Origin: Bacteroidetes bacterium SW_11_45_7
GTDB taxonomy: Bacteria; Bacteroidota; Bacteroidia; Chitinophagales; SW-11-45-7
Reading direction: 5' to 3'
DNA length: 13,117 nt
NCBI GenBank assembly: GCA_003022985.1
Contig: PXTV01000202.1
Location: 6,264-19,380, forward strand
A model generated the notes under the pieces. The model did not search any database, had not been told where the DNA came from, and worked only from the letters and a program-made list of their open reading frames with translations. This document shows positions 6,203 to 13,117 of this stretch, one piece after another. The position numbers were made by a program, and so were the translations under genes. How positions within the stretch are numbered: the first letter of the stretch is position 1; every line of letters begins with the position of its first letter.

Positions 6203-6934
6203 ATGAATGACACTAAGGCCATGCTTGATCTTTCAGTATTAAAGGAAAAGCCTAACCTTGATACAAAAGTTCTGCTAGAAATCTTACCCCTCGCACCATT
6301 ATCAATGGTGAGTGACTTACCGGGGTCCTACTACAAGACATTAAAAAGCCCAAACAAAAAAATGCTTTGCGGTCTGTTTGAGAATATCATGCGATGGCAT
6401 ATCGACATTGAGGACAGGAAAAAGCTTATTAATGAATTGAAAAAGGTGAGAAAAAAGCAGGGAATAGACTTTAATGCAATTAATTCAGGATCTACATACC
6501 AGCCATTGCTTTTTGAATTCTTTGAAATTGAACTGCCGGTAATTCCTACAATCACACATTATGATGATTATTGGAAAAGAGCATACAGAAGAAATGATTC
6601 TCATAAGCATTCATTTGGAACACCTAATATTGATAGTCAATTTTTACATACTTGGAATAAAACAAAAAAAACCGTTAAAAATGATACCAAAAGAAAATCA
6701 AAACAAAAGAACAAGTTATTGGATTGGCTATTTAAACGATACATTGGAAAATTCCCTATCTATTATTCATCACCAACGAAACGGGAATACATTGCAATTG
6801 ACGGAACCTTTAAAATAAGTATTATGATGGACAAAAGAATATTTAAGAAAGTTAAAGCAGATCTTAAAAAAAATAATAATTGCTATTTAGGGAATAGCGA
6901 AGGTTGGGTACATATCAAAATTGAAGAGATATAA
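6203..6934 (+). CDS. cas5: Cas5-like Cascade subunit
   Basis: The 243-residue product has the Cas5-type N-terminus: a strand LEILPLAPLSMV (25-36), then YYKTLKSPNKKMLCGLFENIM (43-63). This corresponds to the family's aromatic/Ser-Pro-x-K...GLL segment that holds the 5' handle of the crRNA. The rest is diverged and very lysine-rich, with a basic patch near 155-175, and ends in a strand-like GWVHIKIEEI. In type I complexes Cas5 caps the foot of the crRNA beside Cas8. It is the first gene of the AT-rich operon. Its stop lies four bases before the next ATG, and the alternative TTG start of that gene would overlap it. ATG 6203 is used; ATG 6221 is possible. Assignment rests on the N-terminus plus position, so a related RAMP protein is not excluded. 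Confidence 0.7.
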   Translation: MNDTKAMLDLSVLKEKPNLDTKVLLEILPLAPLSMVSDLPGSYYKTLKSPNKKMLCGLFENIMRWHIDIEDRKKLINELKKVRKKQGIDFNAINSGSTYQPLLFEFFEIELPVIPTITHYDDYWKRAYRRNDSHKHSFGTPNIDSQFLHTWNKTKKTVKNDTKRKSKQKNKLLDWLFKRYIGKFPIYYSSPTKREYIAIDGTFKISIMMDKRIFKKVKADLKKNNNCYLGNSEGWVHIKIEEI

Positions 6935-6938
6935 AAAT

Positions 6939-8525
6939 ATGGTACATCCGTATATTAAATATGCAGAGGCGTTGATATGTCTTGATAACGGACTTGATGA
7001 TATAGGAATAATAGATCCTACTCATATTACAGAAGCTATTGAAGAAGGCATGAATAAATTCAGAGTTCGGCCAAAAAAGAGCTATGAAGGTAAGGATAAT
7101 GTAGAATTTACTTTTACAAAAGAGGAAAAAGGCAATCCAGCGAAGGGGATTTTTTTATCTCCTCACATAATATGTGGTGATTTAAATGCAGGCAATATTT
7201 GGAGAGAAGCAAAATCATATTCTGAAAAAGTAAATAAACAAAAGGACTTAATTAAGTCGGTAGAAGCTAAAAAGTCATTTTCCCCAGTCTCCGATGAATA
7301 TTTAGGATTTTCTGACAAAGAAACTAAAAGAGAACAGCCTAAGATTACATTATATGACGCTGGATTAGCTACTATTACTACTTTGTCTTCCTTCAAACCA
7401 GCGCTACACTATACCGAGTACCGAGGTCGCAAACAAGAATCTTATAATGTTTGCTTTATACCAGATTTGCCTTTAGGTAAATTAATAAATTTTGTAAAGG
7501 TGTTTAAACGAATGATAAATCAAAGAGGAAGCAATGATTTATTCTTTGGCCCAGTTGTATCAGAGGAACAAAAAAATGGTAATGTTAAGTATAAACCAAA
7601 ACGCCCTTTAATTTATAAAGGCAATTTCCCTGCCCCTCCAAAAAGTAGTGCACTTGGAAGTGTTGCTCTACTTGGAGCAATTGGTGAGTTTGCTAAAGAA
7701 GCTGAATATTCTGATAAAGCCCAAAGTGTATTAGAAGATTTGAAAGACGCCACGATTTATATGATTAAATATGGTGATGCTTCAACCTTCGCATATAATC
7801 ACCATGTGGTTGACTTAGCGAAAGCAGGAAAATTAAAAACAATTGTGGATAGCCTATACTATTCAATATTACATAGTGTTGGAAAAAGGAATAAGACCTA
7901 TCGGAGCAGGGAGGAAATAATTAAAGTGAATAGTGAATATCAGAAATTTGATCTGTTTACAAGTAGGTTTTTGCAATTGTTTAATCGCCCTGCCTTTCAG
8001 GACTTTTTATCATTCAGGGCAGAATATCCTAAGGAGACAGAAACATTATTTACTACTTATTTCAAAAAAGTTGAAAACATGGAAACACATCATTCTGAAA
8101 TTGTAGCTTCAGCCAAGGCTTTGGGAAAATGGATTAACAAGGCCGCAAAAAAGGCTGCTTTCGAGGATATTAAAAACAATGAAAAGCAATTGAAACAAAA
8201 CAGCACTGAATTCTGGAAAAAATATCAACAGGCAAAATCGAAATTTCTTGTTGAACTGGAGAGTTCTGCTTTCTCTGCACGAAGTGGTGATGCTTTATGT
8301 ATGCAGGTGATAAGAAGGGCTGGTTTGTTGTCAAATTCCGATGTTCCATCAGAGTCTTCCCTTTTTATGGAGAAAACGGCAAGTGGCGAAGTTGATCTGG
8401 ATAAAGCAAAAAACTTACTCATTGCTTTTTCAAGGTTAAAAGCTGAGAGAAAGGGACAAGAACATGATGAAATTCAGGAAAGTGAACTGAAAACAGAAGA
8501 TGATAATGACTATTCAGTCGTGTAA
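6939..8525 (+). CDS. Putative Cas8-type large subunit of a type I effector
   Basis: The 528-residue product has no motif I can name. The call rests on its size and its place between cas5 and cas7 in a tight operon. In I-B and Myxan-type loci that place is held by Cas8 (Cst1 or Csx13), which recognises the PAM and contacts Cas5. What can be seen: an N-terminal alpha/beta part with SPHIICGDLNAGNIW; a central region with YDAGLATITTLSSF, TEYRGRKQESYNVCFIPDLP and SALGSVALLGAIGEF; and a helical, charged C-terminal ~150 residues resembling a small-subunit-like bundle. The two CXXC pairs typical of Cst1 are absent. ATG 6939 is preferred over TTG 6921, which would overlap cas5; GAAGAGA upstream may serve as ribosome site. 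A cas7 gene follows after 25 bases. Confidence 0.6.
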   Translation: MVHPYIKYAEALICLDNGLDDIGIIDPTHITEAIEEGMNKFRVRPKKSYEGKDNVEFTFTKEEKGNPAKGIFLSPHIICGDLNAGNIWREAKSYSEKVNKQKDLIKSVEAKKSFSPVSDEYLGFSDKETKREQPKITLYDAGLATITTLSSFKPALHYTEYRGRKQESYNVCFIPDLPLGKLINFVKVFKRMINQRGSNDLFFGPVVSEEQKNGNVKYKPKRPLIYKGNFPAPPKSSALGSVALLGAIGEFAKEAEYSDKAQSVLEDLKDATIYMIKYGDASTFAYNHHVVDLAKAGKLKTIVDSLYYSILHSVGKRNKTYRSREEIIKVNSEYQKFDLFTSRFLQLFNRPAFQDFLSFRAEYPKETETLFTTYFKKVENMETHHSEIVASAKALGKWINKAAKKAAFEDIKNNEKQLKQNSTEFWKKYQQAKSKFLVELESSAFSARSGDALCMQVIRRAGLLSNSDVPSESSLFMEKTASGEVDLDKAKNLLIAFSRLKAERKGQEHDEIQESELKTEDDNDYSVV

Positions 8526-8550
8526 TTTTTAACCACCAAAATTTAGGACA

Positions 8551-9543
8551 ATGGAAATTCAAGGAATTTTAATTACAGCACTTGCTCCATTTGAAAACCA
8601 CATGGCAAATGGAGGAGAAAAACTTTTAGGTAATGCATCTTCCATTAAAAGAAGACCGGATGGCAAAGTATATGTTTCCGGTCAGATGCAAAGGCATGTT
8701 TTGTTTTCTGCCATTGATCGATTAAATGAATCCTATAATGATAAAGGAACTACGTTCGTGTCAAACGGGGATGGTATTAGCAACCAAATAGAAAATGACT
8801 TACGTGCTGATATGGGAGGCTTTATGCATCCTTCCCGGGGAGATTATTCCGGCAGGAGAACAGCTCCTTTGTCAGCTACACCTGCTGTAGCTTTGGATGA
8901 AAGTCAAGTAGGAAGGGATTTACTGATCCGTATTCAATCGAATGTAAAAGGAGAACAAGTCTATTCTGATGGATATATTGAAAGAGATAAAAAAACAGAG
9001 GAAGAAGCTGCAGATGAGAACCAACAGAAACAGGCCTTGGCTACCAAAGAATTTAGCCAACAGGATATTATGTACATGAATTTCTTTCTTGATATTGGAA
9101 TGCTTGGTCTATCAAAAGCATTTAAATATAAGGGAGGTTTTAACTTAGGTAAGAAATATTACAAACATGTGAAAGAATCTGAGCGAAAAAGGAGGGTAGA
9201 GATTTATCTCAAAGCCACGAAAATGATGAATGATTATGCTAATCAAGCAAGAAACGCTGTTAGTGGTGAACCCCAGCGGGTACTCATAGTATTTGACACA
9301 GTTTTAAGCCGTAAAGCAAGCCGTTATTTCATTGCTTCCGATAAAGAACGTGAGAATATATTGGAAGAGTTGAAAGATCGAAATGCAAAGTATATTATCG
9401 GAGATGATACAGGCGAGAAAAGTGTCCATCAAGCATACAAAGAGGCGTTGGAATTTCTGAACAAACAGGACAACTCTTTGTATGATCCTTCTAAGGGCTC
9501 TGAACCAGTTTCATTTGCAGATGCATTTGGGAAAAATGACTGA
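8551..9543 (+). CDS. cas7: Cas7, Cst2/DevR family (Cascade backbone)
   Basis: The 330-residue product matches the Cst2/DevR branch of Cas7. It starts with a strand EIQGILITALAPFEN, has the early SGQMQRHVLFSAI helix (43-55), then DLRADMGGFM (83-92) and RRTAPLSATPAVAL (102-115), the family's D-x-x-G-F/Y-M and R-x-(S/A)-P-L-x-x-(S/T)-P-A motifs. Cas7 polymerises along the crRNA spacer and forms the filament of Cascade. Residues about 140-165 form a highly charged acidic/basic insert (KKTEEEAADENQQKQ) that is probably a flexible loop. AGGA just before the ATG serves as a close ribosome site. The stop overlaps the start of cas3 by eight bases, implying translational coupling. DevR was first described as an autoregulator in Myxococcus; whether this protein regulates anything is unknown. 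Confidence 0.85.
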   Translation: MEIQGILITALAPFENHMANGGEKLLGNASSIKRRPDGKVYVSGQMQRHVLFSAIDRLNESYNDKGTTFVSNGDGISNQIENDLRADMGGFMHPSRGDYSGRRTAPLSATPAVALDESQVGRDLLIRIQSNVKGEQVYSDGYIERDKKTEEEAADENQQKQALATKEFSQQDIMYMNFFLDIGMLGLSKAFKYKGGFNLGKKYYKHVKESERKRRVEIYLKATKMMNDYANQARNAVSGEPQRVLIVFDTVLSRKASRYFIASDKERENILEELKDRNAKYIIGDDTGEKSVHQAYKEALEFLNKQDNSLYDPSKGSEPVSFADAFGKND

Positions 9544-11797
9544 ATCTGATAAATACTTAGCAAAGTCTTTTGGAATCACATTCGAGGAGCACACCCAAAA
9601 TGTGGTTGACGAAGGTATGCTTATTGCTGATTCTTCACCTTTCTTATGCCACAAGTACACGAAGAAAGTAGGAAAGGACTTAATTAAGAGATTAGAAATT
9701 GCCTGTAAGTTTCATGATTCCGGTAAAAAGCATAGTAAATGGCAAGAAGCATGCAGGAAAGATTATGAAAACTACGTATCGTGGAAAAAACGGACTGGCG
9801 GTAATTTCCAAGAATATCAAAAGCAGTTTAATGAACAGGCAGGTAAATATTTAAGAAAAGCTGGTATTCGTCATGAGTTTCAATCTCTTATTTTCCATGA
9901 GGGTAACAATTTGCCATTTCCTTTACAAGCCGCTATTGGGGCTCATCATGGCAAATTGAATTTTCAATATGAGGAACGTTGGAAAAAAGAGGGGGCCGGA
10001 AAGTTTTGGGCTAATTTTCGAAAAGAAAGTAATCGAATTTCTGAAAATGAAAGCTTTAAAGAAGTTGTAAAAACACACTATGAGTATTCCGCTGTCCGAG
10101 GGTTACTACAATTGGCAGACCACAGAGCAAGCGCTATTGAAGAAGGGTATGAATTACCTGAATTTGCAGGCTTTGAATATAAATTCCCGTGGAAAGAAAA
10201 GCGAAGTGTACAGAAATTAGTGGATGAACATTCTAATGAGAGTCTTTTATTAATAAGAGCTCCTACTGGGGCGGGTAAAACGGATGCAGCTTTATTATGG
10301 GCTTCAAAGCAGATACAAGAACATAAAAAAGCTGACCGCCTAGTTATTGCTATGCCTACCCGTTTTACTTCTAATGCTTTGTCAATCAGTGTTACTGAAA
10401 ATCTGTCTCAAACTGGTCTATATCATTCCAGTGCATGGTCTGCAAAATTTCATAAGCAGATTGAAAAAGGAGAAACAACAATAGAAGTAGCTAAAAAAGA
10501 ACATGAATTTGCAAGGCTTCTTCAGACACCTGCTACAATTTGTACTATTGACCATCTTTTGATGGCATTAACCTTAACCCGGGAAGATCACCATTTAATT
10601 TCTTTCAATCTCGCTAACTCATGTCTTGTAATTGATGAAGCGGATTTTTATGACGATTTCACCCAAGCCAATATTATTGTTTTGCTTGAGGCTCTCAGTA
10701 AACTTCAGGTTCCTGTTTTAATTATGAGCGCTTCATTACCGGAATCGATTACAAAACTGTATAGTCAAACAGGCTACGAATTAAATGACATTAAAGAAGA
10801 TATATCCGGCACAACCGAACCGCGATTTGAAGTAAAATCAATTGCAAAATACACAAAGGTTTCAGAATTAGAATCCTATTTAAAGGTGTGCAAGGACAAG
10901 GAGAATGCAATTATTTATGCTAATACAGTAGATAAAGCACTGGAGTTTTATAATTGGTTTGATGATAAAGATGATGTAATTCTTTATCACAGCCAATTTA
11001 CAGAACCCGATAAAAAAAGAAAAGAGGATGATTTATTAACTAGACTTGGGCCTGATGCGTGGGAAAATAATACTGCAAAAGGAATAGCAATTTTAACCCA
11101 AATCGGAGAAATGAGTATCAACATCAGTGCTGATGTAATGATAAGCGATATTTGCCCTATAGATAGATTGACCCAGCGAGTGGGTCGTCTTTGTCGTTTT
11201 GATAATCAAAAATTAGGTGCGCTTCACATACTCAAGCCCCTAAAAGATAGAAGTTTGTATCCTGCTCCATACGGAAATTATGACCGAAAGAATAAAGAAT
11301 GGATACCAGCAAAAGCATTGGAAGAATCAATTTGTTTAATCGAAAAGAAGGAATATTCCTCTAAGGAATTAGTCGATTTAATTAACAAAATTTATTCTTA
11401 TGAAAAGATCATTCCCTCAAGTTATGCGCAAGAGAACGCTAAAAGGTTGAGAGAGCACTTTAGTTATAATTGGCTTATTACCTCAAAACAAATTTCAAAA
11501 GAGGATGATACTGATACAAATTTTTGGTCCAGCAGAGATATTCCCTCACAAGACACTGTTTTTGTATCAATGCCTGATAAAACTTATTTCGAAAATTATT
11601 TAGCGTTTCAAAACTGGAAAATCGAGAATTCTATTGAACTACCTGTTTACTTGATCGAAAAAGGAAGAAAAAATCATATAATTGATTTAAAGGAACTTCG
11701 TGTGAAGGAAGATATGATAAAGATTTATATTTTAAGAGAAGGATTCTATTCATATGAATTTGGAATAAAGTTAACAAGCGAATCCCAGTTTCTATAA
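9536..11797 (+). CDS. cas3: Cas3 HD nuclease / superfamily 2 helicase
   Basis: The 753-residue protein is a fused HD'-helicase. HD domain: His19 (EEHTQN), His60-Asp61 (KFHDSGKKH), His113, His137-His138 (GAHHGKL), with Asp195 in LADHRAS. Helicase: Walker A APTGAGKT (242-249), PTRFTSNAL, CTIDHLL, Walker B DEAD (367-370), SAS (398-400), IIYANTVDKALEFY, and motif VI QRVGRLCR (547-554). All expected catalytic residues are present. Motif III is SAS instead of the common SAT. Once Cascade opens an R-loop, Cas3 nicks and unwinds the displaced strand. ATG 9536 is chosen because it overlaps the cas7 stop (ATGACTGA) and is followed by a normal N-terminus. The frame is open upstream, but an ATG at 9482 would only add residues read inside cas7. 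No cas4, cas1 or cas2 follows. Confidence 0.95.
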   Translation: MTESDKYLAKSFGITFEEHTQNVVDEGMLIADSSPFLCHKYTKKVGKDLIKRLEIACKFHDSGKKHSKWQEACRKDYENYVSWKKRTGGNFQEYQKQFNEQAGKYLRKAGIRHEFQSLIFHEGNNLPFPLQAAIGAHHGKLNFQYEERWKKEGAGKFWANFRKESNRISENESFKEVVKTHYEYSAVRGLLQLADHRASAIEEGYELPEFAGFEYKFPWKEKRSVQKLVDEHSNESLLLIRAPTGAGKTDAALLWASKQIQEHKKADRLVIAMPTRFTSNALSISVTENLSQTGLYHSSAWSAKFHKQIEKGETTIEVAKKEHEFARLLQTPATICTIDHLLMALTLTREDHHLISFNLANSCLVIDEADFYDDFTQANIIVLLEALSKLQVPVLIMSASLPESITKLYSQTGYELNDIKEDISGTTEPRFEVKSIAKYTKVSELESYLKVCKDKENAIIYANTVDKALEFYNWFDDKDDVILYHSQFTEPDKKRKEDDLLTRLGPDAWENNTAKGIAILTQIGEMSINISADVMISDICPIDRLTQRVGRLCRFDNQKLGALHILKPLKDRSLYPAPYGNYDRKNKEWIPAKALEESICLIEKKEYSSKELVDLINKIYSYEKIIPSSYAQENAKRLREHFSYNWLITSKQISKEDDTDTNFWSSRDIPSQDTVFVSMPDKTYFENYLAFQNWKIENSIELPVYLIEKGRKNHIIDLKELRVKEDMIKIYILREGFYSYEFGIKLTSESQFL

Positions 11798-12036
11798 GCT
11801 TAATGTGCTTGCTGCAATAAAAGGGATAATATACATTTTCTAATTACAAAATAACTCGGAATTGTTGAGTGTAATGGATATTCTGCCAGGTGTAAATTTT
11901 CTTTACTTTTTGTTAAAATGTAAATGCAGTAATTGGAGCATAAAGAATATAAAGTTATTTATATAATAAAAATTGTTCTGCCACCACAATAGCTCGCTCA
12001 AGTCCAGCACCCTTTACCTGAGAAATAAATTGAGCC
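11798..12036. other. AT-rich intergenic end of the cas operon
   Basis: I see no gene, no CRISPR repeat and no clear terminator in these 239 bases. This is where cas4/cas1/cas2 or an array would usually begin. Composition changes from AT-rich to GC-rich near 11975. TTTTTG at 11908 and AT-rich words beyond it could belong to a promoter of the ATPase gene, but no good -7 box was found. Confidence 0.5.
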
Positions 12037-13117
12037 ATGCTCCACACCATCCGTCTCACCAACTTCTTCAGCTTCAAGGATGAAACCATTCCGCTGGAGG
12101 AAGACGCCAACATCCTGCTGGGGGTCAACGGGTCGGGCAAAACCAACCTGATCAAGGCCATCCAGCTCTTGCGGGATGGCGTATCCGGGGAGGATGCACT
12201 CAAAAAACTCATTGTGGAGAAGTGGGGCGGCTGGGACAACATTTACTGCAAAGCCGGGGAAAACAGCCAGTTTCCGAATTCCATTGGCCTGGCATTCACG
12301 CTTAGAGCGGACGCCCTCTCAAAATACGGCTTCGGTTTCTTTGAAAATGTGGTGTACAAGATCATCCTCATCAAAAAGCCCAACATCGATAATTACTATG
12401 TGAGCGAGTCCCTGCAAACCGCTGGCAAAGGGGATAATGACAACTTCACCTATATCGACTTCCTCAATGGCAGGGGCAAGCTGCACGAACATGCCTCTTT
12501 TCAAGGCCAATCCAGCGAGGGGCAGCTCAAAGAGCCTGATAAAAAGTACGGGAAACTCATCAGTTATGAGGATCAGGATCCCCAAGAGCTCGTGCTGGGC
12601 CGCATATTCGATTCAGACCGTTACTATGAGATCAACACCGTGAGAAAGGCCATTGCCGATCTTTCCTACTATCCCTACTTCAATACAGCGCCCGGCAGCC
12701 AGATCAGGAGGGCTGTGCAGGCAACGGGAGGCAAAAGGCTGAATGCAGATGGCGGTAATTTGCCTCAGATCCTCAACACCCTGAAGATCAATCACAAGAA
12801 CGAGTTCAGCAAGATCACCGATTGCCTGCGAGAAGTGAACGAGAACTTCCGGGGCTTCGATTTCAATTTCCTCGGCTCCGGCTCATTCGAGCTGATGCTG
12901 GATGAAGACCATCTGGGAAGTGCGGTTCACGTCACGCATATTTCCGATGGCACTTTGTACTACCTCTGTCAATTGGCGATCTATTACAACCCGGCACGCG
13001 GCAATTTCATAGCCATTGACGAGCCCGAAACCGGCCTTCATCCGGACATGATGCACAATCTTACAAAAGCAATCAAAGAAAGCTCCGGCACTTCCTGCTA
13101 CCTCGTTTCCACCCATC
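12037..13117 (+). CDS. AAA_21/RecF-like ATPase, partial at 3' end
   Basis: The first 360 residues of an ABC-type ATPase of the SMC/RecF/OLD kind are present, cut by the window edge. MLHTIRLTNFFSFKD is the typical opening strand. Walker A is GVNGSGKT (29-36). The signature is HISDGTLYYL (301-310). Walker B is FIAIDEPETGLHP (324-336) with the catalytic glutamate Glu329. The H-loop histidine is His360 in LVSTH. The middle (about 80-295) is the variable insert and is not a long coiled coil, unlike SMC or RecN. The pattern matches predicted ATPases of the COG4637/COG1106 type, several of which form two-gene antiviral systems with a partner (DUF4276, TOPRIM or nuclease) directly downstream, outside this window. 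Codon use is GC-rich, unlike the cas operon, so it was probably not acquired with it. Confidence 0.88.
   Translation, partial: MLHTIRLTNFFSFKDETIPLEEDANILLGVNGSGKTNLIKAIQLLRDGVSGEDALKKLIVEKWGGWDNIYCKAGENSQFPNSIGLAFTLRADALSKYGFGFFENVVYKIILIKKPNIDNYYVSESLQTAGKGDNDNFTYIDFLNGRGKLHEHASFQGQSSEGQLKEPDKKYGKLISYEDQDPQELVLGRIFDSDRYYEINTVRKAIADLSYYPYFNTAPGSQIRRAVQATGGKRLNADGGNLPQILNTLKINHKNEFSKITDCLREVNENFRGFDFNFLGSGSFELMLDEDHLGSAVHVTHISDGTLYYLCQLAIYYNPARGNFIAIDEPETGLHPDMMHNLTKAIKESSGTSCYLVSTH

Noticed and set aside
9482..9535. Longer cas3 start at 9482
   Set aside because: The added 18 residues are read within cas7 and match no Cas3 N-terminus; ATG 9536 gives the coupled overlap.
11955..12038. Minus-strand 27-codon frame (MAQFISQVKGAG...) ending before the ATPase gene
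   Set aside because: It starts inside the ATPase start region, has no ribosome site or recognisable family, and is probably chance.

Overview
The window looks like a chromosomal segment from a member of the Bacteroidota. The esterase ends in a Por (type IX) secretion sorting domain. The promoters resemble the TTTG / TAnnTTTG type, and the ribosome sites are weak, as is usual in that phylum. I cannot name a genus from the sequence alone.

Layout. (1) 1-2080 is ordinary core sequence: the 3' end of metG (methionyl-tRNA synthetase), a secreted alpha/beta-hydrolase, and a tRNA-Arg(CCT) gene with a terminator-like hairpin. (2) 2081-6200 is an accessory block. It holds cas6, a HIRAN protein with an export-signal-like N-terminus, a frameshifted WYL-domain regulator, an orphan antitoxin-like gene, and a DUF433/DUF5615 (VapB/VapC-like) pair whose toxin lacks a normal start. 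(3) 6203-11797 is a strikingly AT-rich operon, cas5-cas8-cas7-cas3, encoding most of a type I (probably I-B-like, Cst2/DevR-type) Cascade plus the HD-nuclease/helicase Cas3. (4) From 12037 to the window edge, the GC-rich composition returns with an AAA_21/RecF-like ATPase cut off by the end of the window.

How it works together. Cas6 would process crRNA; Cas5, Cas7 and the putative Cas8 would form the surveillance complex; Cas3 would shred the target. No CRISPR array and no cas1, cas2 or cas4 is visible, so crRNAs and adaptation must come from outside the window or from another locus. cas6 is separated from the rest by about 2.9 kb, yet its upstream region shares an ATTGT...TATATTTAT element with that of cas5. 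The genes between them are bracketed by two direct copies of a 27-bp element containing a TGACA-N5-TGTCA palindrome. The simplest reading is one interference locus, split by or built around a regulatory/toxin-antitoxin module, inside a defence-type island next to a tRNA gene. That reading is inference; the repeats, frameshift, composition change and gene content are visible directly.
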